From positions 4,049,501 to 4,113,500 of the forward strand of contig NZ_CP096563.1 of assembly GCF_023221595.1 (NCBI RefSeq): a DNA stretch of 64,000 nt, written 5' to 3'. Below, in pieces: positions 28,386 through 37,329 of this stretch. A model generated the notes under the pieces. That model saw only the letters and a list, made by a program, of their open reading frames with translations. It ran no database searches and was not told the DNA's origin. Every line of letters begins with the position of its first letter. Position 1 is the stretch's first letter. Source of the DNA: Rhodococcus qingshengii JCM 15477 (lineage in GTDB: Bacteria; Actinomycetota; Actinomycetes; Mycobacteriales; Mycobacteriaceae). A program made the translations under genes and the position numbers.

Positions 28386-31300
28386 ATGCGTAACCGTGTC
28401 TTCCCACGCCGTGCCGGGGAGGGGGTGGTGTCTCGGTGGGCAGCTTTGGGGATGATCGTTGCGGTCCTGGCGCTGGTCGTATCGTCGTTCTCTTTCGTCC
28501 AGGTTGCCTCGGCCGATGACGTCGGGACCTCGACCACCATAGTTCCGACCACAACAGTTCCTACCACACCGAAGCCGCCCGCGACTACGACGGAGGCGCC
28601 ACTGAAGACGACGGCACCGCCTACTTCCACGTCGGAGTCACCCACTTCTGCGAAACCGCCGATCACGACGGCGTCCTCGTCGACGACTCCTGTGGCGGCG
28701 CAGCGACTGGCCGCACGCGGAGTCAATCCCGGCATCGATGTGAAAATCACCGACGTCCAGGTCGAAGGAAAGAACGACCAGCAGATCACGGTCGGGGACT
28801 CCGTCACGGTGAAGGGCATTTGGGACGCGTCAAGCGCGAGTCCGCAGCCGGGCGACCAGTTCACCATTGAATTCCCTGGCGAGCTGAAGCTTCAGTCCAA
28901 CCCGACGATCGCGCTGGAGGGCGACGATGGGACGGTTTGGGGCACATGCGATCTGGCTGCTTCCACCAATCACATGACCTGCGTGCTCTCCGACGCTGTG
29001 GCGGATCGGCCGGACGAGGTGAAGGGCGATTTCTTCGTCTACACGAAGGCAGTCGAGTACACCACGTCAGAGACTGTGGATTTCACGATCAACAACAAGG
29101 TCACGCAGGTCGACCTGCCCGGCACGGGCGGCATCACCGACGGCCGCGTAATCGGCGAGTCGACGAAGTCCGGCAAACTCCAGGACAACAAGCAGTCAGT
29201 GCGGTGGACCATCGACATCCCCGGCGCAGATCTGGCCAAGTTGGACACAGGCAACACCGGTTCGGTGACCCTGAGCGACGAGCTCTCCGACAACATGAAG
29301 GTGTGTGCGGGCAGCCTGCTCAACGCGAAGCTGTGGTCCGGTCGCCCGGGCGATCTCAAAGAGACCCCTGGCGGCGTCACCGTCACCCAACCCGACGCGG
29401 GTGATCAGGTCACGATCAACATCAACAACGGCGGGCCCTTCGAGGGCAGCAAGCTCTACCGCATCGAGTACACCTCATGCACGACCAGCGGCGTTGTGGA
29501 TCTCAAGGGGACTCAGTACACCAACTCCGTGACGATCGGTGACAACACGGTGGCTTCGGATGGCGTGGGACAGGACTACGCGCCGCAGACCGAGCCCTGG
29601 AAGGGCGGCTACCTCGACGGCGGTAAGCGCAATATGGAAGCCGTCTGGACGATTGTGGTTCCGGGCACCGACATTGCCGCCAACAACCACAAGATCGACA
29701 TCACCGACACCTTCGGCGGCCCCCATGCGGTCTGTGCCTCGGGCGTGCAGGTAGTCATCGAGAAGTCTGACTACCTCCCAGGGCGGGAGAACGAACCCAA
29801 CTACCGCACTCCTGCCGCAGGATTCACCATTGCTCCCATCGGCGCAGTAGCCGGCGCGAGTACCTTCACCGCGGCGATCACTGTGGATAACCCGGACACA
29901 TTCAACGAAGAACAGTATTACTACTTCACGTACCGGACCTGCCTGACCACCACCGAGGTGCCGGACTCCGAGGACCATCTCACCAACTCGGCGGTCGTCA
30001 ACAAGACGTCGATCACGGGAAAGACTGAGGGACCTGGGTTCACGAGCGGCAAGAACGGCGCGATCAACACCACGTCGCAGACGATCGGCGGTGTGGAGCA
30101 GCCGGCAGGCACCACCCTCAATTGGACCGTGGAAATCTCCGGACACGATCTCGAGGGCCTTACGGAACCGGCGGTCATCAACGACAGGTTCTCACCGAAC
30201 ATGACGGTGTGTGAAATCGGCGGCGATCTCAAGAGCAACCTCAATCTCAAGGTCGTCGCGCAAGACTTCTTCGACGGCAACAAGAAACGCGATATAACCG
30301 ACGCCACCTCGGTGGCGCGCGCCGACGGCGGTTTCGATCTCACCCTCCCTCGGGACGCGGACGGTTACAGCCGTCAGACGAAGTACCTCGTCAGCTACAC
30401 CCTGTGCACCAGCAGCGGCGGACTGGACCAGCGCGACACGGAATACTCCAACACCCTCACCTATGCCGGCAAGCAGACGCTGTCGAAGAGCGTCAAGCAG
30501 GAATGGGGCGGCGGCGGCACCGGCCAAGGTGTGTCGCGGGGCTCGTTCTCGCTTCTGAAGGAGATCGCTCCCTTCTCCGAGAAATTCCCGGAAGACACCG
30601 AGTTCACTGTGAAAGTCGAGGAGTTCGCCCCCGGGCAAGATCCAGCGACCGACGCCCCGGTGAGCTCCTACGAGATCAAGGTGAAGGCTGACGGGACACC
30701 CGTCAGTGGGATCAACCCCCGCGGAACCGGCTGGCAGATCCGCCTGTCCGAGATCAACCTCCCGACCGTTGACGGTGTGTACTTCGAGAGAGGGACGTTC
30801 CGCCCGTCGGAGGGTGTGACGCTCAACGGGGACCGCACCGAGGCGCTGGTGACCATCACGCCGAAGAGCAATGTCGGTGTCACACTGCTCAACAAAGCGA
30901 GCCTGGGATCGGCGAGGATCACCAAATCCGTCATCGGTGACGGAGCGCGCACGGGGCTCGAGGCTTTCGTCGTCAACGCAGAGATCGCCTTCGGTGACGA
31001 CGCCGCCGGCAACGAGCTGCGTCAATTCACCCTGAAGGACGGTCAGCACTACGACCTGGGCAAATTGCCCATCGGAGCGAAAGTCACCTTCACCGAGGTT
31101 CAACCGACGAACACCGACCTCGTGACGTGGTCGCTGCCGGTGATCAGCCCGAAGACGCTCACCATCGGCACCGACGCGTCGGCGAACACGGTCTCCGTCA
31201 CCAACGAGGCCACGATCACGCAAGGCACCTTCGAAGTGAGCAAAAAGCTCACGGGCCCGAAGGCTTCCGACAAGGCCGTACCGGCCAGCTTCGACGTGAT

Positions 31301-33056
31301 TGCCACCTGGCTCGATACGGACGACAACCCGCAGAGCAAGACGCTGTCACTTCCGTCCGACGGCACCCCGGTTCCGTTCGGCGAGAACCTGCCGGGCGGC
31401 ACCGAAGTCACACTGACAGAGCTGGTTCCGGCAAACGGTGATGGTCTCGCCTATGGCGTGCCCGCATACTCCGGGAATGTCAGGATCAGTCCGGACAACG
31501 AGGCCGTGGTGACCATCGGCAAGGATCTGCGCAAGATCGAGGTGTCGAACTTCGTCGACGTCAACGACGGCACTCTGCGCATTGCAAAGCAGGTCGGCGG
31601 TGAGGCCGCCGAGGCCGTCGGCGACGACGTGGAGTTCACGGTCGAGGCGCGTTGGCGCGACGGTGTGGAGTACCGCACCCAGGTGCTGAGCGTCAAGCAG
31701 GGACAGACCACACCGCTCGGCGTCGACCTCCCTGTCGGCACCGAGGTGACCTTCACCGAGACCGGCCGTCCCGATGTCGACGGAGTCGAGTGGGGCACGA
31801 TCTCCTGGGGCACCAGCCCGGAAGGCGAATCGTGGCTGCACTCGAACCTCGACGGCACCGCGACGGGCATAGTCTCCGACGACCCGACCGACGGTCGGCT
31901 GATCACGCTGTCGAACGAGGCGCTGTGGAAATTCGGATCGGTCGAATTCACGAAGTTCATCCTCGACGCTGACGGCAAGCCCGTCCGCGCACCCGAGGCC
32001 GACCTGCCTGACAGCGCGACGTTCGAGGTCCGTATCGACGGGATCGATCCGGCACTCCCCGCTGGAACTGATTTCCCGGCAGTGGGCCAGACCATCACCC
32101 TCGATGCCGCAAACGACTGGAGCTGGACGTCCGACGAGGTTGTGCCGCGGAACACCGTGATCACCTTCTCCGAGGTCGACCCCAAGCCACTGGCCGGTAT
32201 CGACTGGGCGCGGCCGTACTACTACGTCTCCGCGGATGCCGGTGACGCCGATTACCGCGACACCGTCAAGGCGGTGGCCGGTGAGAAGGCTGTGGTGGAG
32301 ATCCACAACCGCCCGATCCCGACCACCGAGGTGGATATCGACAAGATCGTGACCGGCCCCAAGGGCAGCCAGGTAGCCAAAGACGGATCCACGATCTTCC
32401 AGGTCACGGCTACGTGGACGGACATCGACAATGAGGCGCGGTCTTGTGTTCTCGATGTCAAGCCGGGCGCTTCGGTCACTCCGACCGCCCAGTGCGACGC
32501 AGCCGTCATCGACGGCCGGGTCCAGTTCCCGCTGAACACCGACATCACTTTCACAGAAACCGGTGCTCACACCGACGTCACCAACGTCAAGTGGGGTGAA
32601 GTGATCTGGGGCGTCAAGGAAGGCAAGGCGGATGTCTCGAAGATCGACGGCGAACCGACCGCAACTTCCGTCAAGCTCACCGGCGAAGCAAACAAGTCGG
32701 TGGTCCTGGGACTCGAGAACAAAACCAGCAGCAATGGGCTGATCATCATCCCGATCCCGATCCCGCTGCCGCCGTGGGAAATCCCGACATGGCCGGGCTC
32801 TGAAGTACCCGGAGGATCAGGCACTGACGTGTCGACTCCCGGCAACAACGCTCCCGGCAATAACGGTGGTGGACACAACGGTGCTCCGGGCACACCTGCT
32901 CCGGGAAATCCTGCTCAGGCCAAACCGGACCAGTCATCGTCCCTGCCGGTAACCGGCGCGAACGTCATCTGGCTCGCCGGTCTAGCGCTGACACTGATCG
33001 GCGGTGGCGCATGGCTCACCCTGCGTAACCGCAAGCGTGCACCCGGCCAGGAGTAA
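28386..33056 (+). CDS. Giant LPVTG-anchored surface adhesin with repeated Ig-like/DUF5979 modules
   Basis: A 1556-aa secreted cell-surface protein. The ATG at 28386 (after GAAAGG) starts a signal peptide ending near VQVASA; an in-frame ATG at 28359 is less likely. A Thr/Pro/Ser-rich stalk (about residues 45-110) leads to adhesin-type Ig-like modules resembling SdrD/Cna folds (TVGDSVTVKGIWDASS, QPGDQFTIEFPGELKL), then several repeats of a DUF5979-like module with motifs FxVxATWxD and the end mark G.xVTFTE. A Pro/Gly/Asn linker precedes LPVTG at 1520-1524, a hydrophobic helix and RNRKR. It is the sorting substrate expected for the sortase 340 bp downstream. Confidence 0.85.
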   Translation: MRNRVFPRRAGEGVVSRWAALGMIVAVLALVVSSFSFVQVASADDVGTSTTIVPTTTVPTTPKPPATTTEAPLKTTAPPTSTSESPTSAKPPITTASSSTTPVAAQRLAARGVNPGIDVKITDVQVEGKNDQQITVGDSVTVKGIWDASSASPQPGDQFTIEFPGELKLQSNPTIALEGDDGTVWGTCDLAASTNHMTCVLSDAVADRPDEVKGDFFVYTKAVEYTTSETVDFTINNKVTQVDLPGTGGITDGRVIGESTKSGKLQDNKQSVRWTIDIPGADLAKLDTGNTGSVTLSDELSDNMKVCAGSLLNAKLWSGRPGDLKETPGGVTVTQPDAGDQVTININNGGPFEGSKLYRIEYTSCTTSGVVDLKGTQYTNSVTIGDNTVASDGVGQDYAPQTEPWKGGYLDGGKRNMEAVWTIVVPGTDIAANNHKIDITDTFGGPHAVCASGVQVVIEKSDYLPGRENEPNYRTPAAGFTIAPIGAVAGASTFTAAITVDNPDTFNEEQYYYFTYRTCLTTTEVPDSEDHLTNSAVVNKTSITGKTEGPGFTSGKNGAINTTSQTIGGVEQPAGTTLNWTVEISGHDLEGLTEPAVINDRFSPNMTVCEIGGDLKSNLNLKVVAQDFFDGNKKRDITDATSVARADGGFDLTLPRDADGYSRQTKYLVSYTLCTSSGGLDQRDTEYSNTLTYAGKQTLSKSVKQEWGGGGTGQGVSRGSFSLLKEIAPFSEKFPEDTEFTVKVEEFAPGQDPATDAPVSSYEIKVKADGTPVSGINPRGTGWQIRLSEINLPTVDGVYFERGTFRPSEGVTLNGDRTEALVTITPKSNVGVTLLNKASLGSARITKSVIGDGARTGLEAFVVNAEIAFGDDAAGNELRQFTLKDGQHYDLGKLPIGAKVTFTEVQPTNTDLVTWSLPVISPKTLTIGTDASANTVSVTNEATITQGTFEVSKKLTGPKASDKAVPASFDVIATWLDTDDNPQSKTLSLPSDGTPVPFGENLPGGTEVTLTELVPANGDGLAYGVPAYSGNVRISPDNEAVVTIGKDLRKIEVSNFVDVNDGTLRIAKQVGGEAAEAVGDDVEFTVEARWRDGVEYRTQVLSVKQGQTTPLGVDLPVGTEVTFTETGRPDVDGVEWGTISWGTSPEGESWLHSNLDGTATGIVSDDPTDGRLITLSNEALWKFGSVEFTKFILDADGKPVRAPEADLPDSATFEVRIDGIDPALPAGTDFPAVGQTITLDAANDWSWTSDEVVPRNTVITFSEVDPKPLAGIDWARPYYYVSADAGDADYRDTVKAVAGEKAVVEIHNRPIPTTEVDIDKIVTGPKGSQVAKDGSTIFQVTATWTDIDNEARSCVLDVKPGASVTPTAQCDAAVIDGRVQFPLNTDITFTETGAHTDVTNVKWGEVIWGVKEGKADVSKIDGEPTATSVKLTGEANKSVVLGLENKTSSNGLIIIPIPIPLPPWEIPTWPGSEVPGGSGTDVSTPGNNAPGNNGGGHNGAPGTPAPGNPAQAKPDQSSSLPVTGANVIWLAGLALTLIGGGAWLTLRNRKRAPGQE

Positions 33057-33075
33057 CTCCCAACCAGAAATACCG

Positions 33076-33120
33076 AAACAGGGCGGGTGCGACATACACC
33101 TGGTCGCACCCGCCCTGTTT
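33076..33120. terminator. Strong hairpin after the adhesin gene
   Basis: Perfect 17-bp stem (33076-33092 with 33104-33120) and 11-nt loop, starting 20 nt after the adhesin stop. It separates the adhesin from the peptide-sortase genes, so the latter may have partial read-through or their own promoter. Confidence 0.8.
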
Positions 33121-33183
33121 CACCGTCACGACGCATCTATCTCGCGGCCGCCGCCGCGGCCCACCCCTCGAAGGAGAAACACC

Positions 33184-33327
33184 ATGTCATTCCTCCCGTT
33201 CCCGATCGTCATCGAAGGCATCGAGACCACTGGTTCTGCCGTGATCGACGGCCTCGGTCGCCTGTCCGTACTCCTTTACGATCTCCTCGGCGGTACCGGG
33301 AGCGCCACGATCGACGCGGGCAGCTAG
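33184..33327 (+). CDS. 47-aa Gly/Ser-tailed peptide between adhesin and sortase
   Basis: ATG at 33184 has a GAAGGAG site 7 nt upstream and encodes 47 residues: MSFLPFPIVIEGIETTGSAV, then IDGLGRLSVLLYDLLGG and TGSATIDAGS. It has no signal peptide or Cys and is hydrophobic with a Gly/Ser/Thr-rich end. The GSAVIDGLGRLS stretch resembles GSLVIDFGSLS in one of the peptides at 42.6 kb. Position directly before the sortase suggests a role at the cell envelope. Corynebacterial mycomembrane peptides (PorA, PorH) have comparable size and character; this is an analogy, not a demonstrated homology. Confidence 0.7.
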   Translation: MSFLPFPIVIEGIETTGSAVIDGLGRLSVLLYDLLGGTGSATIDAGS

Positions 33328-33393
33328 TTCGATACGGCACCAATGCGACACATCAGCTAGCTCGGTAGATCTGTGAAGAGGAGACCCCGGTTC

Positions 33394-34209
33394 GTGAGCG
33401 ATACCAAAGTTCCAGGGCGTCGGCGGCCGGGCGCAGGCCAGGTAATCGGCGAACTGCTCCTCACGGCCGGGGTCGTCATCTTGCTGTTCGTCATCTATGA
33501 GGCGTTCTGGACCAATATGGTCTCAGGGCGGCTGCAGGACGAGCTCAACAACAGTCTGGAGGAATCCTGGGCCGAAGTCCCCGAAGCCTCAGGAGCGATC
33601 GATGGTCAGCCGGTGTCCCCGCTGATCCCTGTGCTCGGCGAGGGATTCGCGCGCGTGCATTTCCCCACACTCGGCGCCGCGTACGCAATCGTCGAGGGCA
33701 CACGCAACGAGGACCTGCGGGCCGGCCCCGGCCACTACCCGGACTCGCAGATGCCCGGCGAAGCCGGCAACTTCGCGCTCGCCGGGCACCGCAATGGTTC
33801 CGGCGCAGTCTTCCAGCACCTGGATCGACTCGATGCATGCGATGCCGTCGTCGTGGAGACCGAGTTCCAATGGATGACGTACCGGTTGCTCCCACTCGAC
33901 CAGGCCTCGCCCGAACGTCGCGCTGCGGCGAAAGCCTGCTTGAATCCCGAGCAAGCCGATCGTGTTTCCGAAGGCGACTACGTCCATCTCCTCGGGCGGC
34001 GCATCACCGTGCCCGGGGATGTTGCGGTCGTCACCCCGCTGCCCGGAAGCCCTTGGGCCGAGCCCGACGCCACGCTGGAAAGTATGTTGACACTGACCAC
34101 GTGCCATCCGCTCTACTCGAACAGCGAACGCTTGATCGTCCACGCGGTTCTCGTCGAAACAATCTCGAAGACTTCGGGCACCATTCCCGCGGCATTCCAG
34201 GAGCAATGA
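33394..34209 (+). CDS. Class E sortase
   Basis: A 271-aa membrane-anchored transpeptidase that links LPxTG-type proteins to peptidoglycan. A single N-terminal helix (LLLTAGVVILLFVIYEAFW) precedes the catalytic domain, with His132 in LAGHRNG, Cys237 in the class E motif TLTTCHP and Arg246 in SERLIVHA. GPGHYPDSQMPGEAGNFALAGH is also characteristic of class E. The GTG at 33394 with AGAGGAG upstream is preferred over GTG 33373. Class E sortases usually prefer LAxTG, while the adjacent substrate carries LPVTG. Its stop directly abuts the start of the next small gene. Confidence 0.93.
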   Translation: MSDTKVPGRRRPGAGQVIGELLLTAGVVILLFVIYEAFWTNMVSGRLQDELNNSLEESWAEVPEASGAIDGQPVSPLIPVLGEGFARVHFPTLGAAYAIVEGTRNEDLRAGPGHYPDSQMPGEAGNFALAGHRNGSGAVFQHLDRLDACDAVVVETEFQWMTYRLLPLDQASPERRAAAKACLNPEQADRVSEGDYVHLLGRRITVPGDVAVVTPLPGSPWAEPDATLESMLTLTTCHPLYSNSERLIVHAVLVETISKTSGTIPAAFQEQ

Positions 34210-34362
34210 ATGTACGGATACCTCTGGGGAGCGCTCCCCGGCCCCCGACCAGTGAAGGCCCTGCTGGCGATCGTTCTCGTGGTCGCGGTGGTGCTGCTAC
34301 TCATGGAATTCGTATTTCCTTGGATGTCAGAGCATATGCCCTACTCCGACGTCACCGTATAG
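34210..34362 (+). CDS. 50-aa membrane protein of class E sortase loci
   Basis: ATG at 34210 immediately follows the sortase TGA (TGAATG). The product, MYGYLWGALPGPRPVKALLA then a hydrophobic helix IVLVVAVVLLLMEFVFPW and MSEHMPYSDVTV, matches the layout of short proteins found after class E sortases in many actinobacteria (MYGW..LPGP..., one helix, FPW, ...DVTV). Too short for many gene callers. Likely co-translated with the sortase and possibly its membrane partner; function unproven. Confidence 0.85.
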   Translation: MYGYLWGALPGPRPVKALLAIVLVVAVVLLLMEFVFPWMSEHMPYSDVTV

Positions 34363-34573
34363 AGCGCCCGTGCAGGTCGGCCGACACCGGCACGAGGCCC
34401 GGCTGGCGCCCGAAGGCGCTGTCCTACAGCGGACTCGACGGACCTACGATGATTCTGGCGTGTCGATGCAAACCAGTTTCCGCGTGTGTCGGAACGGGTC
34501 GCCTAGTTGACACTCGAGGCTCTCCGGAATGTTCATTCGACGCCTGAGCGAGCACTGAGACCTGACTCCGCCG

Positions 34574-34858
34574 CTACAGAACCTTCGTGAAGATCTGCGC
34601 CGGCGCTGCCGTCTCGAGCTTGGCCAGCGCCTCAACCAACCTGACGAAGTGCTCGGTATGGGTGTGGGCGTCGAGGTGCTCCTGAGATTCCCATTCCTCC
34701 ACCAACACGAGCTCGCAGGGATTGTCGGTGCGCTGCAGTAACTCGTAATTGATGCAGCCGTCCTCTTTTCGGGTCTCGGTGACAAGTTCGTCGTACAACC
34801 GAAGCACTTCCGCGAGATCGCCCTGCTCCACTGTGGTTGGCACCAAAACCCTGATCAC
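34574..34858 (-). CDS. Antibiotic biosynthesis monooxygenase (ABM) domain protein
   Basis: A 94-aa dimeric alpha/beta-barrel of the ABM/YgiN type: VIRVLVPTTVEQGDLAEVLRLYDELV, EDGCINYELLQ, ELVLVEEWESQEHLDAH, FVRLVEAL. GTG at 34858 with GGAGAG upstream fits the family length (about 95-100 aa); longer frames to 34969 add a basic non-homologous leader. Members degrade haem or oxidise quinols, but many are uncharacterised. It is convergent with the sortase cluster and divergent from the glutamine synthetase gene. Confidence 0.82.
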   Translation of the reverse strand: MIRVLVPTTVEQGDLAEVLRLYDELVTETRKEDGCINYELLQRTDNPCELVLVEEWESQEHLDAHTHTEHFVRLVEALAKLETAAPAQIFTKVL

Positions 34859-35068
34859 AAAGACTCTCCGATTCGTCTGACCCGCGTTGACCCCTCCGCT
34901 CGAAGTCTGCCGTAGACCTCCGACAGATCGACATTTCCGTTGTGACTCGAAGTTTGCGGACAGGCGCAATACCTACGAAACACCCCCGATACCGGAGGTT
35001 CGTAGGGTTTGCCGAAGTCGGGCTCGCAATCAGCAGCGCAGCCCTGGGCCCGGGCGAGGGGTAAGCAC

Positions 35069-37246
35069 ATGAGTGGAAATGCAGTTCGCTTGCAAGCGAT
35101 CAAGGACGTCGAGGCCTACACACCTCCGGTGGTCAGTTTCACGACCGACGAGACACCCGGAGAGGTGTTCGGAGCCAACGTCTTCAACAAGGTGGTCATG
35201 CAGAAGCGACTGCCCAAGCTCGTCTACAAATCGGTGATGTCGACGATCGAGCAAGGCAAACCGCTCGATCCCATGGTCGCCGATGCGGTCGCGTCGGCGA
35301 TGAAGGACTGGGCGTTGGAGAAAGGCGCAACCCACTACGCCCACGTCTTCTATCCACTGACCGGGTTGACGGCCGAGAAGCACGACAGCTTCCTCGAGCC
35401 GGTCGGCGACGGCAGTGCACTGGCGGAGTTCGCCGGCAAGACCTTGATCCAAGGTGAACCCGACGCTTCGAGTTTCCCGAACGGCGGGCTGCGCAATACA
35501 TTCGAGGCTCGCGGATACACCGGCTGGGATGTCACGAGCCCGGCCTACGTTCTCGAAAACCCCAACGGCAACACACTGTGTATCCCGACCGTGTTCGTTT
35601 CGATGACCGGCGAAGCGCTCGACCACAAGACTCCCCTGCTGCGTTCACAACAGGCAATGGGTTTCCACGCCGAACGAATCCTTAAGTTGTTCGGCCATAC
35701 CGATCCCGAGCACATCGTGTCGTTCTGCGGACCCGAGCAGGAGTACTTCCTGATCGATCGACACTTCTTCCTCGCCCGCCCCGACCTCCTCAACGCCGGC
35801 CGAACACTCTTCGGCGCAAAGCCGCCCAAGGGCCAGGAGTTCGACGACCACTACTTCGGGGCGATCCCGGAACGTGTGCTCGGATTCATGATGGACACCG
35901 AGCGGGAACTTTTCAAACTCGGTATCCCCGCCAAGACGCGGCACAACGAGGTTGCGCCCGGCCAGTTCGAAATCGCCCCGATGTTCGAGCGAGGCAACAT
36001 CGCCGCGGACCACCAGCAGTTGCTGATGACCACTTTCAAGACAATCGCCAAGAAGCACGGCATGGAATGTCTGTTCCACGAGAAGCCGTTCGACGGTGTC
36101 AACGGCTCCGGCAAGCACGTCAACTTCTCGCTGGGCAACTCCGAACTCGGCAGTTTGCTTGTCCCCGGCGACAATCCGCATGACAATGCCCAGTTCCTCG
36201 TATTCTGCGCCGCAGTCATCCGGGCCGTCCACAAATACGCGGGCCTCCTGCGCGCGTCGGTCGCATCGGCAACCAACGATCACCGCCTCGGCGCCAACGA
36301 GGCTCCCCCGGCCATCATTTCGATCTTCCTCGGCGATCAACTGGCCGACGTCTTCGAGCAGATCGCCAAGGGCGCCGCGACATCGTCGAAGGACAAGGGC
36401 ACCATGATGATCGGCGCCGATACCCTTCCCGTCCTACCGACCGACCCGGGCGATCGCAACCGTACGAGCCCATTTGCCTTCACCGGCAACCGTTTCGAGT
36501 TCCGCGCGCCAGGATCGCTGCAAACAGTCAACGGCCCGATGGTCACCATCAACACGATCATGGCCGAGGCCTTGGACTACATGGCCACCGAACTGGAGGC
36601 CGCGGTCGCCGACGGCGCCGATTTCGACACCGCCGTCCAGAATCTGCTCACCGAGATCATCACCAACCACGGTGCGGTTGTCTTCAACGGCGACGGTTAC
36701 TCGGAGAACTGGCAGATCGAGGCCGAGTCTCGCGGCCTGCCGAACCTTCGCACGACGCTGGACGCCCTTCCTGAACTGATCACCGAATCCTCGATGGAAC
36801 TCTTCGAGAAGTACAAGGTCTTCAACCACCGGGAGATGCACAGCCGCTACGAGGTCGGACTCGAACAGTACGCACTGAGCATCGGCGTCGAGGCACGCCT
36901 GGCCGCCGAAATCGGTACGACGCTGATTCTTCCGGCTGCAGTGCGCCACCAGACGGAAGTTGCGCAGAACTTCGTCGCACTGAAGTCTGCCGGCCTCGAA
37001 CCGGATTCAGCACCGCTCGAAGAAGTGTCGGCGCCCGTTGCGGCTCTGCGCACAGCGCTCGCGGCCCTGCGCGCAGCAATCGACACCGACGCCGGCGAGA
37101 CGCCATTCGATCAGGCCAAGCACGCACAGGACGCACTCCTGCCCGCCATGGCAGAGGTACGTGCAGCGGCCGACTTCCTCGAAACCATCGTCGCCGACGA
37201 TCACTGGCCACTCCCGACGTATCAGGAAATGCTCTTCATTCTCTGA
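35069..37246 (+). CDS. glnN: Glutamine synthetase type III
   Basis: A 725-aa GSIII subunit, making glutamine from glutamate, ammonia and ATP as a dodecamer. Clear GSIII features: [17 protein letters not shown] (metal-binding Glu pair), [35 protein letters not shown] and the long C-terminal extension; size agrees with the class (about 700-730 aa). ATG at 35069 (MSGNAVRLQ) is chosen over 35009, whose leader has no similarity. It ends at a 40-nt palindrome. With NADP-GDH (38.9 kb) it suggests a local ammonium-assimilation set. The typical GSI (glnA) is not in the window. Confidence 0.95.
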   Translation: MSGNAVRLQAIKDVEAYTPPVVSFTTDETPGEVFGANVFNKVVMQKRLPKLVYKSVMSTIEQGKPLDPMVADAVASAMKDWALEKGATHYAHVFYPLTGLTAEKHDSFLEPVGDGSALAEFAGKTLIQGEPDASSFPNGGLRNTFEARGYTGWDVTSPAYVLENPNGNTLCIPTVFVSMTGEALDHKTPLLRSQQAMGFHAERILKLFGHTDPEHIVSFCGPEQEYFLIDRHFFLARPDLLNAGRTLFGAKPPKGQEFDDHYFGAIPERVLGFMMDTERELFKLGIPAKTRHNEVAPGQFEIAPMFERGNIAADHQQLLMTTFKTIAKKHGMECLFHEKPFDGVNGSGKHVNFSLGNSELGSLLVPGDNPHDNAQFLVFCAAVIRAVHKYAGLLRASVASATNDHRLGANEAPPAIISIFLGDQLADVFEQIAKGAATSSKDKGTMMIGADTLPVLPTDPGDRNRTSPFAFTGNRFEFRAPGSLQTVNGPMVTINTIMAEALDYMATELEAAVADGADFDTAVQNLLTEIITNHGAVVFNGDGYSENWQIEAESRGLPNLRTTLDALPELITESSMELFEKYKVFNHREMHSRYEVGLEQYALSIGVEARLAAEIGTTLILPAAVRHQTEVAQNFVALKSAGLEPDSAPLEEVSAPVAALRTALAALRAAIDTDAGETPFDQAKHAQDALLPAMAEVRAAADFLETIVADDHWPLPTYQEMLFIL

Positions 37247-37273
37247 GTATCACCCGAATATCACTACCCACAG

Positions 37274-37313
37274 AACTATGGCCTGCAACTCGATCGAGTT
37301 GCAGGCCATAGTT
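37274..37313. terminator. Bidirectional terminator, perfect 40-nt palindrome
   Basis: Two exact 20-nt complementary halves centred at 37293/37294, between convergent glnN and the DUF4185 gene. Folds as an 18-bp stem with a 4-nt loop. Confidence 0.85.
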
Positions 37314-37329
37314 GTCGAATCTTGCTCGG

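Noticed and set aside
31347..32570. 407-codon frame antisense to the adhesin
   Set aside because: Mirror frame produced by codon bias of a real gene with clear signal peptide and LPVTG anchor on the other strand.
26364..34573. Prophage or integrative element at tRNA-Arg
   Set aside because: No integrase, excisionase, phage structural or transfer genes, and no repeat of the tRNA 3' end was found in the window.
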